From Bryobacterales bacterium (lineage in GTDB: Bacteria > Acidobacteriota > Terriglobia > Bryobacterales > Bryobacteraceae), in NCBI GenBank assembly GCA_020852755.1, contig JADZAF010000358.1, forward strand, positions 1 through 32,190: 32,190 nucleotides of DNA, written 5' to 3'. Positions 20,596 through 29,101 of the stretch are shown here, piece after piece. Under the pieces are notes generated by a model that saw only the letters and a program-made list of their open reading frames with translations, was not told where the DNA came from and made no database searches. Every line of letters starts with the position of its first letter. Positions within the stretch are counted from its first letter, which is position 1. The position numbers were made by a program, and so were the translations under genes.

Positions 20596-23454
20596 ATGCG
20601 ACGGACGGGGGTCCAGCCGGGCGGGCGCGACAATGTCGCGGGCGCCTCGCTGCGTGAGCTGTTTCACGAAGTGGCCGGCATGCCGGCGGAGGAGCGAAGC
20701 CGTATCTTCGCCGAGCGGCGCGTCCCGCCGGATCTGCGCGTGGAAGTGGAGTCGCTGCTGCGCTACGATTCGTCCGGCGGCCCGTTCCTCACCCGCCGCG
20801 TCCATCAAGTGGCGGAACAAGCCCTGCTTTGGGATGGCGGATCCGTGCCGCGGTGTTGCGGTCCCTACCGCCTGTTGGGGCCGCTCGGCGCCGGGGGCAT
20901 GGGGGCCGTCTACCTCGCCGAACGATGCGACGGCGAGATCGAACAGAGAGTCGCCGTCAAGTTTCTCCGCGCGGACGCCGACTGCCCCGAGTGGCGCGCG
21001 CATTTCCTGCGCGAACGGCAGTTGCTCGCCTACCTGAACCATTCCTCCATCGCGCGCCTGCTGGACGCAGGCCATACCGTCGACGGCCGTCCCTACCTGG
21101 TCATGGAGTACGTGGACGGCACTCCCATAGACGAGTACGCCGCGCCGCTCGATCTGCGTGCGCGGCTGCGCCTCTTCCTGCAAGTCTGCGAGGGCGTGTC
21201 TCACGCCCACCGGCACCTCGTCGTCCACCGCGACCTGAAGCCTTCCAATATCCTGGTCGATGCCTCGGGCCAGCCCAAGCTTCTGGATTTCGGGATCGCC
21301 AAACTGCTGGAGGTGGGGGCGGACGAGACGCGCGCCGTGGAACGGCTGCTGACCCCGAGTTACGCGAGTCCCGAACAACTGCGGGGCGACGTGCAGACCA
21401 CCGCCACCGACGTCTATTCATTGGGCGCGGTGCTCCACAAGCTGCTGGCCGGGCACCCGCCCCGCGAGGTGCTCCCGCTGGCGCACGAGCCCTTCCGGCA
21501 GCTGCCGCCCGATGTCGGGCATATTCTGCGCAAAGCCCTGCGCCACGAGCCCGGCCTGAGGTACGCCTCCGTGGATGCGTTCGCCGCCGACGTTCGCGCC
21601 TTCCTCGAATCGCGTCCCGTCGAGGCCCGCTCCCGCGATGCCTGCTACCGGGTCCGCAAGTTTTTGTGGCGAAACCGCGCGGCCGCGGCCGCCGCGGTGA
21701 TCACGGCGGCCGGCCTTCTGCTGGGCGCGCAGATGGCCAACCGCGAGCGAAGAGTGGCGCGCGCGCGCGTGATGCAGGTGCGCCAGCTGGCCAATAAGAT
21801 CCTGTCGCTCGAGGAAGTCAGCAGCGGATTGCACAATTCCAGCAAGGCCATGCATGAAGTCGTGGAGCTGTCCAAGGAGCACCTGGAGACCCTGCTGGCA
21901 AAGGCCCGCCGCGACCAGGACCTGGCGCTCGAGGTGGTGGAAGCCTACTCCCTGCTGGCCCGGGCGCAGGGCATCTGCATGGCGTCGCACCCCGGACAGC
22001 GCGCCCGGGCCGAGGAAAGCCTGCGCAAAGCGGCCGCCTTCGTCGAGCCGATCCTGAAGGCTCGCCCGGACCACCGGAAAGCGCTGCTCACCGCCGCGCG
22101 GATCAGCCACGACCGGATGGTCCTTACGGAGAATGAGCGCCGCAGCCGGGAGGCGGTGAGGGAAGCGCGCAGTGCCGCGGCGTACCTGGACAGGCTGGTG
22201 GAGCTGGGTCCGCTGTCGGCGGCGGAGAGCGATACCGCGTCCGAGCTGTTCTACAATATCGCCCTCTCGCACAAGAACCAGCGCCTGCCTGTGGACGGAA
22301 TCCGCTACGCCCGCCGCTCGATCGAGGTGTCGCAATCCTCGCCGAATGCCTCCATGCGCCAGAGCCTGGCGCTGAGCATGCTCGCCGACTTGCTGCGGTA
22401 TACAGGGGACCTGGAAGGCGCGCTTCAGGCGGTCCGCGAGGCCCGGACCCGCCTGGAGACCGCCCGCTTCTCCAACGACAGGGAACGCCTATCCGCCTGG
22501 TGCGCGGTGCTGGGGCGCGAGGGCAGGATTCTGTACGTGCCCGGCGGCATCAGCCTGGACCGGCCGGGCGAGGCTCTTCCCGTTTACCAGGAGGCATTCG
22601 ATCTGCTCGAACAGTGGACCCGGGCGGACCGGAACGATGCCTGGACCCGGCTCCTGTTCGTGACCGTAGGACGGGCGCTGGGCGACACGGCAAGGCTCCG
22701 AAGCCCGCAAAGAGCGCTGGCGGTCTACGATCATGCCCTGAGCCGGATTCGCGAGGTGCGGGACCATCCGGAAGCGCTCCGGGGAGAGGCCGAAATGCTG
22801 GCCGCGTCTTCCTACGCCTTGCGGCGCCTGAATCGCGCCGCCGAGGCGAAGAGCCGGATCGACCTGGCCTTCCGCCTGCTTGCGGAAACAAAAGACTATC
22901 CCGCCGGCCGGATCCCCCTGCATGAGGCGGCCGACTTCGCTCTGCGCGCCCTGGGCGACCACCTCCTTGCGGCCGGACACCCGCGGCGGGCGGCTGACGT
23001 CTATGAGACGCTGCTGGCCGGCATTCTGGCCACGCAGCCGGACCCGCTTCACGACTTGCCCCAAGCGGTCGGGCTATCCGGCATCTACGGCACACTGGAG
23101 GACCTGCACCGCCGTGCCGGGCAGCAGCATCGCGCCGAAGCGCTCTTCCGGCAGCGCCTCGAGCTGTGGCGCCATTGGCACGGCAAATCGCCGGACAACC
23201 CCTTCATCTCCGCCCGGCTGCGCCGGTTTCCCGGTGAGAAAGCCCGCCAATTCCTTCCTGCGTTCGCGCTTCATGAAGTGAGGGAGGATGAAATCCGTGA
23301 GACACACGATCACCAATCAGGCCTGGCGCCGGCTGGCCGCCGCCATGGGAATGGCGCTTCATTGCACAGCGGCTCTGGGGCAAATGTCCTCGGCGGGAAA
23401 CGCGAAGGTACCGGCGGAGATCCAGGTGCCGGCGGGCAACAAGGCCTTTCTTAA
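20596..23454 (+). CDS. Membrane-anchored Ser/Thr protein kinase with TPR-like C-terminal region
   Basis: A 952-residue protein. Residues 18-77 form an N-terminal helical module (SLRELFHEVAGMPAEERSRI). The kinase domain spans about 90-345, with the glycine loop GAGGMG (98-103), Lys122 in VAVKFL, HRDLKPSN (211-218), DFG (231-233) and SPEQL. A membrane segment lies at about 361-380, followed by a long extracytoplasmic helical region with TPR-like repeats. The start is chosen at ATG 20596, seven nt after AGGG; ATG 20590 is possible and the open frame extends further. The last 55 residues are Gly-, His- and Arg-rich and read through the start of the next gene in another frame, so the true end may be near 23279. 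Substrate unknown. Confidence 0.88.
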   Translation: MRRTGVQPGGRDNVAGASLRELFHEVAGMPAEERSRIFAERRVPPDLRVEVESLLRYDSSGGPFLTRRVHQVAEQALLWDGGSVPRCCGPYRLLGPLGAGGMGAVYLAERCDGEIEQRVAVKFLRADADCPEWRAHFLRERQLLAYLNHSSIARLLDAGHTVDGRPYLVMEYVDGTPIDEYAAPLDLRARLRLFLQVCEGVSHAHRHLVVHRDLKPSNILVDASGQPKLLDFGIAKLLEVGADETRAVERLLTPSYASPEQLRGDVQTTATDVYSLGAVLHKLLAGHPPREVLPLAHEPFRQLPPDVGHILRKALRHEPGLRYASVDAFAADVRAFLESRPVEARSRDACYRVRKFLWRNRAAAAAAVITAAGLLLGAQMANRERRVARARVMQVRQLANKILSLEEVSSGLHNSSKAMHEVVELSKEHLETLLAKARRDQDLALEVVEAYSLLARAQGICMASHPGQRARAEESLRKAAAFVEPILKARPDHRKALLTAARISHDRMVLTENERRSREAVREARSAAAYLDRLVELGPLSAAESDTASELFYNIALSHKNQRLPVDGIRYARRSIEVSQSSPNASMRQSLALSMLADLLRYTGDLEGALQAVREARTRLETARFSNDRERLSAWCAVLGREGRILYVPGGISLDRPGEALPVYQEAFDLLEQWTRADRNDAWTRLLFVTVGRALGDTARLRSPQRALAVYDHALSRIREVRDHPEALRGEAEMLAASSYALRRLNRAAEAKSRIDLAFRLLAETKDYPAGRIPLHEAADFALRALGDHLLAAGHPRRAADVYETLLAGILATQPDPLHDLPQAVGLSGIYGTLEDLHRRAGQQHRAEALFRQRLELWRHWHGKSPDNPFISARLRRFPGEKARQFLPAFALHEVREDEIRETHDHQSGLAPAGRRHGNGASLHSGSGANVLGGKREGTGGDPGAGGQQGLS

Positions 23455-23905
23455 GGCCGCCGCAGCCGGTACCCAGAACTACATTTGCCTGTCCGACGGC
23501 TGGACGTTTCAGGGTCCGCAAGCGACCTTGTTTGTCAGTTTCCAGACCGTTTACGGCGAGGCCCTGCAGCAGGTGGCGACGCACTTTTTGAGCGCTAATC
23601 CGGTGGAAGGCGGCATTCTGCGGCCCACCTGGCAGGGCTCGTTCGATACCAGCGCGGTATGGGCCAAGGCCATCGCCAGTTCCAGCGACCCGAACTATGT
23701 GGCCCCGGACGCCATCCCGTGGCTGCTGCTGGAAGCCACCGGCGCCCAGCGAGGCCCCACCAATGGCTCGTTCCTTTCCGGGACCACTTATCTCCAGCGG
23801 GTCAATACGACCGGTGGTGTCGTGCCGGCGGGGGCCTGCACGGTGGGTAACAGAGCCCTGGTGACTTACACCGCCGACTATATCTTCTACAAAGCCGTCA
23901 AGTGA
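23297..23905 (+). CDS. Exported DUF3455 domain-containing protein
   Basis: A protein of about 202 residues with an N-terminal signal peptide (RRLAAAMGMALHCTAALGQ). The mature part has VPAEIQVPAGNKAFLKAAAA, GTQNYICLSDGWTFQGPQAT, LRPTWQGSFDTSAVWAKAIA, PWLLLEATGAQRGPTNGSFL and TYLQRVNTTGGVVPAGACTV, which is the DUF3455 pattern throughout. An in-frame ATG at 23288 touches the AGGGAGG at 23281-23287 with no spacer, so GTG 23297, nine nt downstream, is the better start. It overlaps the annotated 3' end of the kinase gene in another frame. DUF3455 proteins are secreted and uncharacterised; two cysteines could pair. Confidence 0.88.
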   Translation: MRHTITNQAWRRLAAAMGMALHCTAALGQMSSAGNAKVPAEIQVPAGNKAFLKAAAAGTQNYICLSDGWTFQGPQATLFVSFQTVYGEALQQVATHFLSANPVEGGILRPTWQGSFDTSAVWAKAIASSSDPNYVAPDAIPWLLLEATGAQRGPTNGSFLSGTTYLQRVNTTGGVVPAGACTVGNRALVTYTADYIFYKAVK

Positions 23906-23972
23906 GCTGCCTCTCGCGGGCCCTCGGGCAGGCGTCCGGCGATGGGCTACACCCGCGCCAAGGCGGCACTCC

Positions 23973-24239
23973 ATGAATGAGAACGTGAGGAAGCTGTTCC
24001 GGCAACTGGCCGATCTTACTCCATCCCAGCGCGAAGAGTACTATGCGCAGCGGCAGGTGCCCGACAACCTCCGCGCGGAGCTGGAGTCTCTGCTCCGGTT
24101 CGATGCCCCTCCGGGCGACTCGCTGGGCGGCGTGGTCGAATCAGCCGCGGAGCAGTTCCTCCGGTCTCACACGGAGTCGCCGCGGCTTCCTCAAACGGGA
24201 CCGAAGCCCGGTGAGGATGGCAACGGCCGCCTGGAATGA
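23973..24239 (+). CDS. Orphan N-terminal module of a Ser/Thr kinase (likely remnant)
   Basis: An 88-residue frame beginning MNENVRKLFRQLADLTPSQR. It continues QVPDNLRAELESLLRFDAPP and AAEQFL, closely matching the N-terminal module of the kinase upstream (RELFHEVAGMPAEER, then VPPDLRVEVESLLRYDSSGG and AEQAL). The protein then ends in a short, unrelated, charged tail; no kinase domain follows. Just downstream, 24243-24300 resembles the 3' end of the kinase gene. The simplest reading is a second kinase gene that lost its central part. It may still be translated: the ATG at 23973 is intact, although no strong ribosome-binding site precedes it. Confidence 0.65.
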   Translation: MNENVRKLFRQLADLTPSQREEYYAQRQVPDNLRAELESLLRFDAPPGDSLGGVVESAAEQFLRSHTESPRLPQTGPKPGEDGNGRLE

Positions 24240-24300
24240 AACCCGCTGAGGCTTGCCAATTTCTCCCGCCGTTCGCGCTTCACAAGATGGAAAGAGACAA
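24240..24300 (+). pseudogene. Remnant of a kinase gene 3' end
   Basis: Translated in the frame starting at 24236, this stretch gives ACQFLPPFALHKMERD, matching ARQFLPAFALHEVRED near the end of the kinase at about 23246-23290. The DNA is also similar, including an identical GCGTTCGCGCTTCA-like core (here CGTTCGCGCTTCA). It is in a different frame from the orphan N-terminal module just before it. Together they look like the two ends of a deleted kinase gene. Confidence 0.5.
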
Positions 24301-24338
24301 ACAGCGCTTCCAGCGTATTCAAGAAGAGGGAAATCAAG

Positions 24339-25721
24339 ATGAAATCGATTCCGAACACACTGAAGATATCGGCAGCAATCGTCATCCTTTCGGGCGGACT
24401 GTGCGGGCAGGACTTCGGAGCCCCCAGGCGCGGGGTGGAACCCGGCGCGGGAAAGTGGAAGACCTGGATGATTCCATCCGGTCAGGCTTATCGTGTTCCT
24501 CCGCCTCCCGGCCCCGCCGCGACCCGCGTGGAACTGCAGTGGCTCCGGCAAACCACCGGAAACCTCGACCCCACCGCGGTCGAGCAGGTCAGGTATTGGG
24601 ACGCCGGGGCGCCCGCCTACCGCTGGATGGACATGCTGGAGAGGCGCATCACGGCCGGAGAACTGCTGACCGCCCATCCTCACCGCCCTTTGGCGTACGT
24701 GGCCCTGGCGATGTACGACGCCACCATCGCCGCGTGGGATTCCAAGTATGCGTACAACCGCCCGCGGCCCAGCCTGGCGGACCCCTCGGTACGCACTCGG
24801 GTGGCCGTGCCGGATAGCCCGTCCTACCCGTCCGAGCACGCCGCCGCCGCGGCTGCGGCCGCCGGAGTCCTGGCCTGGTTCTTCCCGGATCACGCCTCCG
24901 CCTACCACGCCATGGCCGAGGAGGCGGCGCGGTCGCGGCTTTACGCCGGTGTGCAGTATCCCAGCGACATGCGCGCCGGAATGGAACTGGGAAAGCAGGT
25001 GGCTCAAAAAGTGATTGAATACATCGCCAATGACGGGTACACCGTGACGTGGCACGGCACGGCGCCGTCCGGCCCGTGCATGTGGACGGGCGCGAATCCC
25101 GGCAACGCCGCCGCGACGGGCTGGAAGACGCTGCTTCTTTCTTCCGCCGGCGAGTTCCGCCCCGGCGCGCCGCCGGACTGCGGATCCGACAGAATGAAGG
25201 CGGAAGTCGCTCTCGTCAGGAATTTCCCGCGAACCTTCAACACCAATCAGAAGGCCTACTTCTGGCAGAATCCGGAAGGGAGGGAAACGCGGCCGTTCAT
25301 CCTCGCGTCCAAATGGATGTTCGAAGACCGGCTGGATCAGAATCCCCCGCGCGCCGCGCGCGCTTACGCCCTGATCGCCGCGGCCCACTATGACACCTTC
25401 ATCGCCAGTCAGGACGCCAAGTTCGCCTACTGGTACCTGCGGCCGCATCAGCTGGATCCGGGAGTTACTCCGCTGTTCGCGGTGCCTAACTTCCCGAGTT
25501 ACCCGTCCAATCACTCTGCGTTTTCCTGGAGCCGCGCAGAGATCCTCTCGTATCTCTTCCCGGCCCGCTCCGAGGAGGCCGCCGCCATGGCCCGGGAGGC
25601 GGCCGATTCACGAGTCTGGGCGGGTATCCACTACCCGGTCGATCTGGAGGCCGGCCAGACACTGGGCCGCGGCGTGGCCCGGAAGTTCATCGAGTGGGCG
25701 CGGAACGACGGCTCGCAGTAA
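24339..25721 (+). CDS. Exported tandem PAP2 / vanadium haloperoxidase-like protein
   Basis: A 460-residue protein with a Sec signal peptide (LKISAAIVILSGGLCGQ). It contains two PAP2-type active-site sets. The first has K136, R141-P142, PSEH (164-167) and SRLYAGVQYPSD, where the expected catalytic His is Gln206. The second has K361, R368-P369, PSNH (389-392) and SRVWAGIHYPVD, with His431 in place. Vanadium haloperoxidases and PAP2 phosphatases share this site, with the His bonding vanadate or phosphate. Only the second half looks catalytically complete. The ATG at 24339 has an AAGAGGGAAA tract upstream. It could be a secreted acid phosphatase or haloperoxidase; no halide-specific feature can be read. 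Confidence 0.88.
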   Translation: MKSIPNTLKISAAIVILSGGLCGQDFGAPRRGVEPGAGKWKTWMIPSGQAYRVPPPPGPAATRVELQWLRQTTGNLDPTAVEQVRYWDAGAPAYRWMDMLERRITAGELLTAHPHRPLAYVALAMYDATIAAWDSKYAYNRPRPSLADPSVRTRVAVPDSPSYPSEHAAAAAAAAGVLAWFFPDHASAYHAMAEEAARSRLYAGVQYPSDMRAGMELGKQVAQKVIEYIANDGYTVTWHGTAPSGPCMWTGANPGNAAATGWKTLLLSSAGEFRPGAPPDCGSDRMKAEVALVRNFPRTFNTNQKAYFWQNPEGRETRPFILASKWMFEDRLDQNPPRAARAYALIAAAHYDTFIASQDAKFAYWYLRPHQLDPGVTPLFAVPNFPSYPSNHSAFSWSRAEILSYLFPARSEEAAAMAREAADSRVWAGIHYPVDLEAGQTLGRGVARKFIEWARNDGSQ

Positions 25722-25781
25722 GTACAACGTACAACCGGCGAGCGGTCCGGTACAGCGGGCCGCTCGCACATGGAGGCAGCC

Positions 25782-26411
25782 ATGGCCGACAGGTATTCCG
25801 ACTTTGCCGAACTCTCGCGGAACGAGGTTTCGGGCATCGACTATCGCATATTGATTCGCCGGGCAGGCGATGCCGTCGCGGTGGCCGCGCCGCATGGCGG
25901 AGGAATCGAGCCCGGAACCTCGGAGATCGCCGAGGCCCTCGCCGGCGGGGAGTTCAGCTTCTATGCGTTCGAAGGATTGAAGCGGTCCGGCAACGGCGCC
26001 CTGCATATCACCAGCACCCGTTTCGACGAGCCGATGTGCGCGGCCCTGATGGCGTCAGCCGTCACCGTCGTCACGGTTCACGGGGAGGACAGCGATGCGC
26101 CCGGCGAAGGCGTGTTTCTGGGCGGCCTGGACGACTCGTCCGCCGGCCTCATCGGCGCGGCCCTGCAAGCACACGGCTTTCCCGTCCGCCGCCACCCGGA
26201 TCCAGGACTGCAGGGGCGCGAGCCCGCCAACCTGTGCAATCGCGGAACTTCCGGCAAAGGGGTTCAGCTGGAGCTGTCGCGGACCATCCGTTCGCAGATG
26301 TTTCCGTCGCTGACGCGGGAGGGCCGCAGGTGCCGGACCGCACGGTTCTACGGCTTTGTGGAAGCGGTTCGCTCCGTGCTGGCGGTTCGCCTGCCCGCCA
26401 CCGCCCGGTAA
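25782..26411 (+). CDS. Poly-gamma-glutamate hydrolase-family protein
   Basis: A 209-residue protein without a signal peptide. It contains VAVAAPHGGGIEPGTSEIAE, with a likely zinc-binding His and Glu, then SFYAFEGLK, LHITSTRFDEP, VTVVTVHGEDSDAPGEGVFL with a second His, and KGVQLELSRTIRSQMF with a conserved Glu. This is the pattern of the PghP/DUF867 family of zinc hydrolases that cleave poly-gamma-glutamate, first studied in Bacillus phages. The ATG at 25782 is 5 nt after GGAGG (25772-25776); ATG 25770 overlaps that site and is less likely. It stands between the haloperoxidase-like and Gfo/Idh/MocA genes with no obvious partner. Chromosomal copies are common, so phage origin is not implied. 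Confidence 0.88.
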   Translation: MADRYSDFAELSRNEVSGIDYRILIRRAGDAVAVAAPHGGGIEPGTSEIAEALAGGEFSFYAFEGLKRSGNGALHITSTRFDEPMCAALMASAVTVVTVHGEDSDAPGEGVFLGGLDDSSAGLIGAALQAHGFPVRRHPDPGLQGREPANLCNRGTSGKGVQLELSRTIRSQMFPSLTREGRRCRTARFYGFVEAVRSVLAVRLPATAR

Positions 26412-26483
26412 CGCCTTGTCCGCCGCAGCTCGGCGGCCGCATTGCCCCGCGCCTGGATGCAAGGTTGTAAAATTGCTTCTCAA

Positions 26484-27785
26484 ATGAAGCACGACGATCG
26501 ACGAACCTTCATCCAGACGCTCGCCGGCGCGGCGCTGGCCACGCCGGCCTCCCCTGTGCTTGGCGCCAACGACCGGATCAACATCGGCATCGTGGGCATC
26601 GGCGGCCGGGGCCGCGACCACATCGACGGCTTCGCGAAGCAGCCGCAATGCCGCATCGCCGCCGTCTGCGACGTAAACCAGGCCGGGCGCGAGCGCGGCG
26701 CCGCCCAGGTCGAGAAGCTGCTGGGGTACAAGCCGGAGCAGGTTGTCGATATGCGGCGGCTTTTCGAAGACAAGGATATCGACGCGGTCTCCTTCGCCAC
26801 GCCCAATCACTGGCACGCCTTGGGCGCCATCTGGGCCTGCCAGGCAGGCAAGGACGTCTATGTGGAGAAGCCGCCCTGCCACAACATCTACGAGGGCCGC
26901 AAGATGGTCGAGGCGGCCCGGAAGTACAACCGGATCGTCCAGGTCGGTTCGCAGAGCCGCAGCAGCCCCCTGGTGCAGCGGGCCGTGGAGCTGCTCGGCC
27001 AGGGCGTGATCGGAAAGGTCTACGAAGCCAAGGGCCTGTGTTTCAACCCCAGGAAGTCCATCGGCCACACGCCCGACCAGCCGGTTCCGCCCGGCATCGA
27101 CTGGAACCTGTTCCTGGGTCCCGCCCCCATGCGTCCCTTCAGCCGGAACCGCTACGCCTACAACTGGCACTGGTTCTGGGACACGGGCAACGGCGACATC
27201 GGCAACCAGGGAATCCACGAAATGGACAAGGCCCGCTGGGGCCTCAACCGCGGCTTGCCGCGGCACGTCAGCTCCACCGGCGGCAAATTCGTTTACCAGG
27301 ACGACCAGGAGACCCCCAACACGCAGCTGGCAGTGTTCGACTACGGCGACGCCCAGATTACCTTCGACGTGCGCGGGCTGATCACGCCGGGAGAAGGCGA
27401 TGTCCGCCGCGGCAATCACTTTGTCGGCAACATCTTCTTCGGCAGCGAAGGCTTCCTGACGCTCGACGGCTTCGGCTTCCGCGTCTATAGAGGCGACAAG
27501 CGCGAGCTGGCCATGGAGCAGAAGCCCGAAGGCGGCGGGCCGGACAGTCTTCACCTCGCCAATTTCCTCTCGGCCTGCCGCAGCCGCGACTACCGCCAGC
27601 TCGCCGCCGATATCGAGGTCGGGGTGACGTCGGTTGCGCTCGTGCACTTCGCCAACATCAGCTACCGGGTGGGCCGGCGGTTGACCATCGATCCGGAAAG
27701 GTGGAGCATCCTGGACGATGCGGAGGCCTCGCGCATGCTGACCCGCGACTACCGCGCTCCGTACGTTGTGCCGGAGAGGGTGTGA
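26484..27785 (+). CDS. Tat-exported Gfo/Idh/MocA-family oxidoreductase
   Basis: A 433-residue protein with an N-terminal twin-arginine signal (DDRRTFIQTLAGAALATPAS). The Rossmann domain begins INIGIVGIGGRGRDHIDGF, followed by AAVCDVNQ and FATPNHWHALGAIWACQAGK, then DVYVEKPPCHNIYEGRKMVE with the family EKP motif. A C-terminal alpha/beta domain follows (NWHWFWDTGNGDIGNQGIHE, MDKARWGL). This exported subgroup is abundant in Planctomycetes and Acidobacteria, where it is linked to sugar or glycoside turnover. ATG 26484 is chosen because the Tat signal begins there. TAAAAT at 26468-26473 is a possible -10 element, which would make the mRNA nearly leaderless; no ribosome-binding site is seen. Substrate unknown. 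Confidence 0.92.
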   Translation: MKHDDRRTFIQTLAGAALATPASPVLGANDRINIGIVGIGGRGRDHIDGFAKQPQCRIAAVCDVNQAGRERGAAQVEKLLGYKPEQVVDMRRLFEDKDIDAVSFATPNHWHALGAIWACQAGKDVYVEKPPCHNIYEGRKMVEAARKYNRIVQVGSQSRSSPLVQRAVELLGQGVIGKVYEAKGLCFNPRKSIGHTPDQPVPPGIDWNLFLGPAPMRPFSRNRYAYNWHWFWDTGNGDIGNQGIHEMDKARWGLNRGLPRHVSSTGGKFVYQDDQETPNTQLAVFDYGDAQITFDVRGLITPGEGDVRRGNHFVGNIFFGSEGFLTLDGFGFRVYRGDKRELAMEQKPEGGGPDSLHLANFLSACRSRDYRQLAADIEVGVTSVALVHFANISYRVGRRLTIDPERWSILDDAEASRMLTRDYRAPYVVPERV

Positions 27786-27797
27786 GGTGACGTTGCC

Positions 27798-28949
27798 ATG
27801 ACGAGAACCATCGCCTGTCTGCTGCTGGCCGCCGCGCTCGCCCATGCGCAGCTGCGCTCCGGCGACCCCGCCTCGGCCGGCATGTCGGCCCAGCGCCTCT
27901 CCCAGGCCGTCCGCCTGCTCGAGACCGAGACTGCCTCGGGCCGTGTCCTGGCCGCTTCGCTGCTGGTGGCCCGCGACCGGCGCATTGTTCTGCACAGGGG
28001 CTTCGGACGCCTTAGCGCCCAGCCCGGCGCCCGCCAGGTGGAGCCCGATACCGTCTTCCTGCTGGCCTCCATCACCAAGCCCGTTACGGCCTGCGCGCTC
28101 ATGCTCCTGGTCGAGCGCGGCCTGGTGTCGCTCGAGGATCCGGTCTCCCGCTACCTGCCCGAATTCAAGGGCGCCGACCGCACGGACGTGCGGGTCCGCG
28201 ACCTGCTTTCCCACACCTCGGGCATGCCGGACATGCTTCCTGAGAACATCGAATTGCGCCGGGCTCACGCGCCGCTCTCCGAGTTCGTGCGCCACGCCAT
28301 GACCACGCCCCTGCTGTATCCGCCCCGCACCGATTTTCGCTACCAGAGCATGGGCATCCTGCTGGCGGCTGAGATCGTGGAGCGCGTCTCGAAGCGACGC
28401 CTGCGCGACTTCATGAAGCAGGAGATTTTCGATCCCCTGGGGATGAAGCGCAGCGCGCTGGGCTTGGGGCCATTCGCCATCCAGGACACCGCCTGGTGCC
28501 AGACGCCCGGAGGCAACGCCGCCGATCTCGAGCGCTTCGGCCCGAACAGCCCCTACTGGCGCGACATGGGCCATCCCTGGGGCGGCATGCACTCCACTAC
28601 CGGGGATTTGGCCGTCCTCCTCCAGACCTTTCTTGACGGCGGGTCCTACGGCGCAACCCGCGTTTTCGGCTCCGCCACCACCGCGGCGATGATTCGCGAT
28701 CAAAACTCGGCTATCCGCAAACCGTGGGGCCTCGGCTGGGGCCTGGCGACCTCGCCGGTCTGGTGCTACTTTGGCGACCTGGTTTCACCCCGCACCTTCG
28801 GCCATAGCGGGGCTACGGGGACGGTGGCCTGGGCGGACCCGGAGCAGCGGCTGGTCTGCGTCATCCTCACCACCCGGCCCTCCGGCGAAGACAGCGGGCG
28901 CCTGCTCCGCCTGGTCTCCAACGCCGTCTCCGGCGCCGTGGAGCGCTGA
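27798..28949 (+). CDS. Exported serine hydrolase, class C beta-lactamase-like
   Basis: A 383-residue protein with a signal peptide (MTRTIACLLLAAALAHAQ). The SxxK motif is SITK at 91-94 (FLLASITKPVTACALMLLVE). The second motif is YQSMG, where the usual YxN is Y-Q-S. The third is HSGATG, the HxG of class C enzymes. LLSHTSGMPD and GGMHSTTGDLAVLLQTFLDG are typical of the beta-lactamase/EstB/DD-peptidase group. The enzyme may be an esterase or a peptidase; lactamase activity cannot be assumed. The ATG at 27798 follows the Gfo/Idh/MocA stop by 12 nt, so the two are probably co-transcribed. Confidence 0.92.
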   Translation: MTRTIACLLLAAALAHAQLRSGDPASAGMSAQRLSQAVRLLETETASGRVLAASLLVARDRRIVLHRGFGRLSAQPGARQVEPDTVFLLASITKPVTACALMLLVERGLVSLEDPVSRYLPEFKGADRTDVRVRDLLSHTSGMPDMLPENIELRRAHAPLSEFVRHAMTTPLLYPPRTDFRYQSMGILLAAEIVERVSKRRLRDFMKQEIFDPLGMKRSALGLGPFAIQDTAWCQTPGGNAADLERFGPNSPYWRDMGHPWGGMHSTTGDLAVLLQTFLDGGSYGATRVFGSATTAAMIRDQNSAIRKPWGLGWGLATSPVWCYFGDLVSPRTFGHSGATGTVAWADPEQRLVCVILTTRPSGEDSGRLLRLVSNAVSGAVER

Positions 28950-28979
28950 AAAGCCGATACACGCTCGGGTCCGGATGTG

Positions 28980-28998
28980 GGGCCGGGCGTTCCGGCCC
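28980..28998. terminator. Hairpin between convergent serine hydrolase and TonB receptor genes
   Basis: GGGCCGG and CCGGCCC form a perfect 7-bp stem with a 5-nt loop in the 152-nt convergent gap. No T-run follows on either strand. It probably serves as a terminator or barrier for one or both genes. I see nothing else in 28999-29101. Confidence 0.5.
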
Positions 28999-29101
28999 GC
29001 CGCCGGCCTTTCGCCCGGCGCCCCCGCGCCGAAGCGCGGCAGCAGTTGGAAAGGGCTGCCGCAGCAGCCCGGGCAGGCACGGCGCGCGCTTGCGGCGAAC
29101 C

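Noticed and set aside
25782..26411. Poly-gamma-glutamate hydrolase as a prophage marker
   Set aside because: No other phage gene is nearby, and chromosomal copies of this family are common.
26055..28703. An 882-residue open frame on the minus strand
   Set aside because: It is antisense to three well-supported genes; its sequence is Gly/Ala/Arg/Val-rich without family features, as expected from GC-rich codon use.
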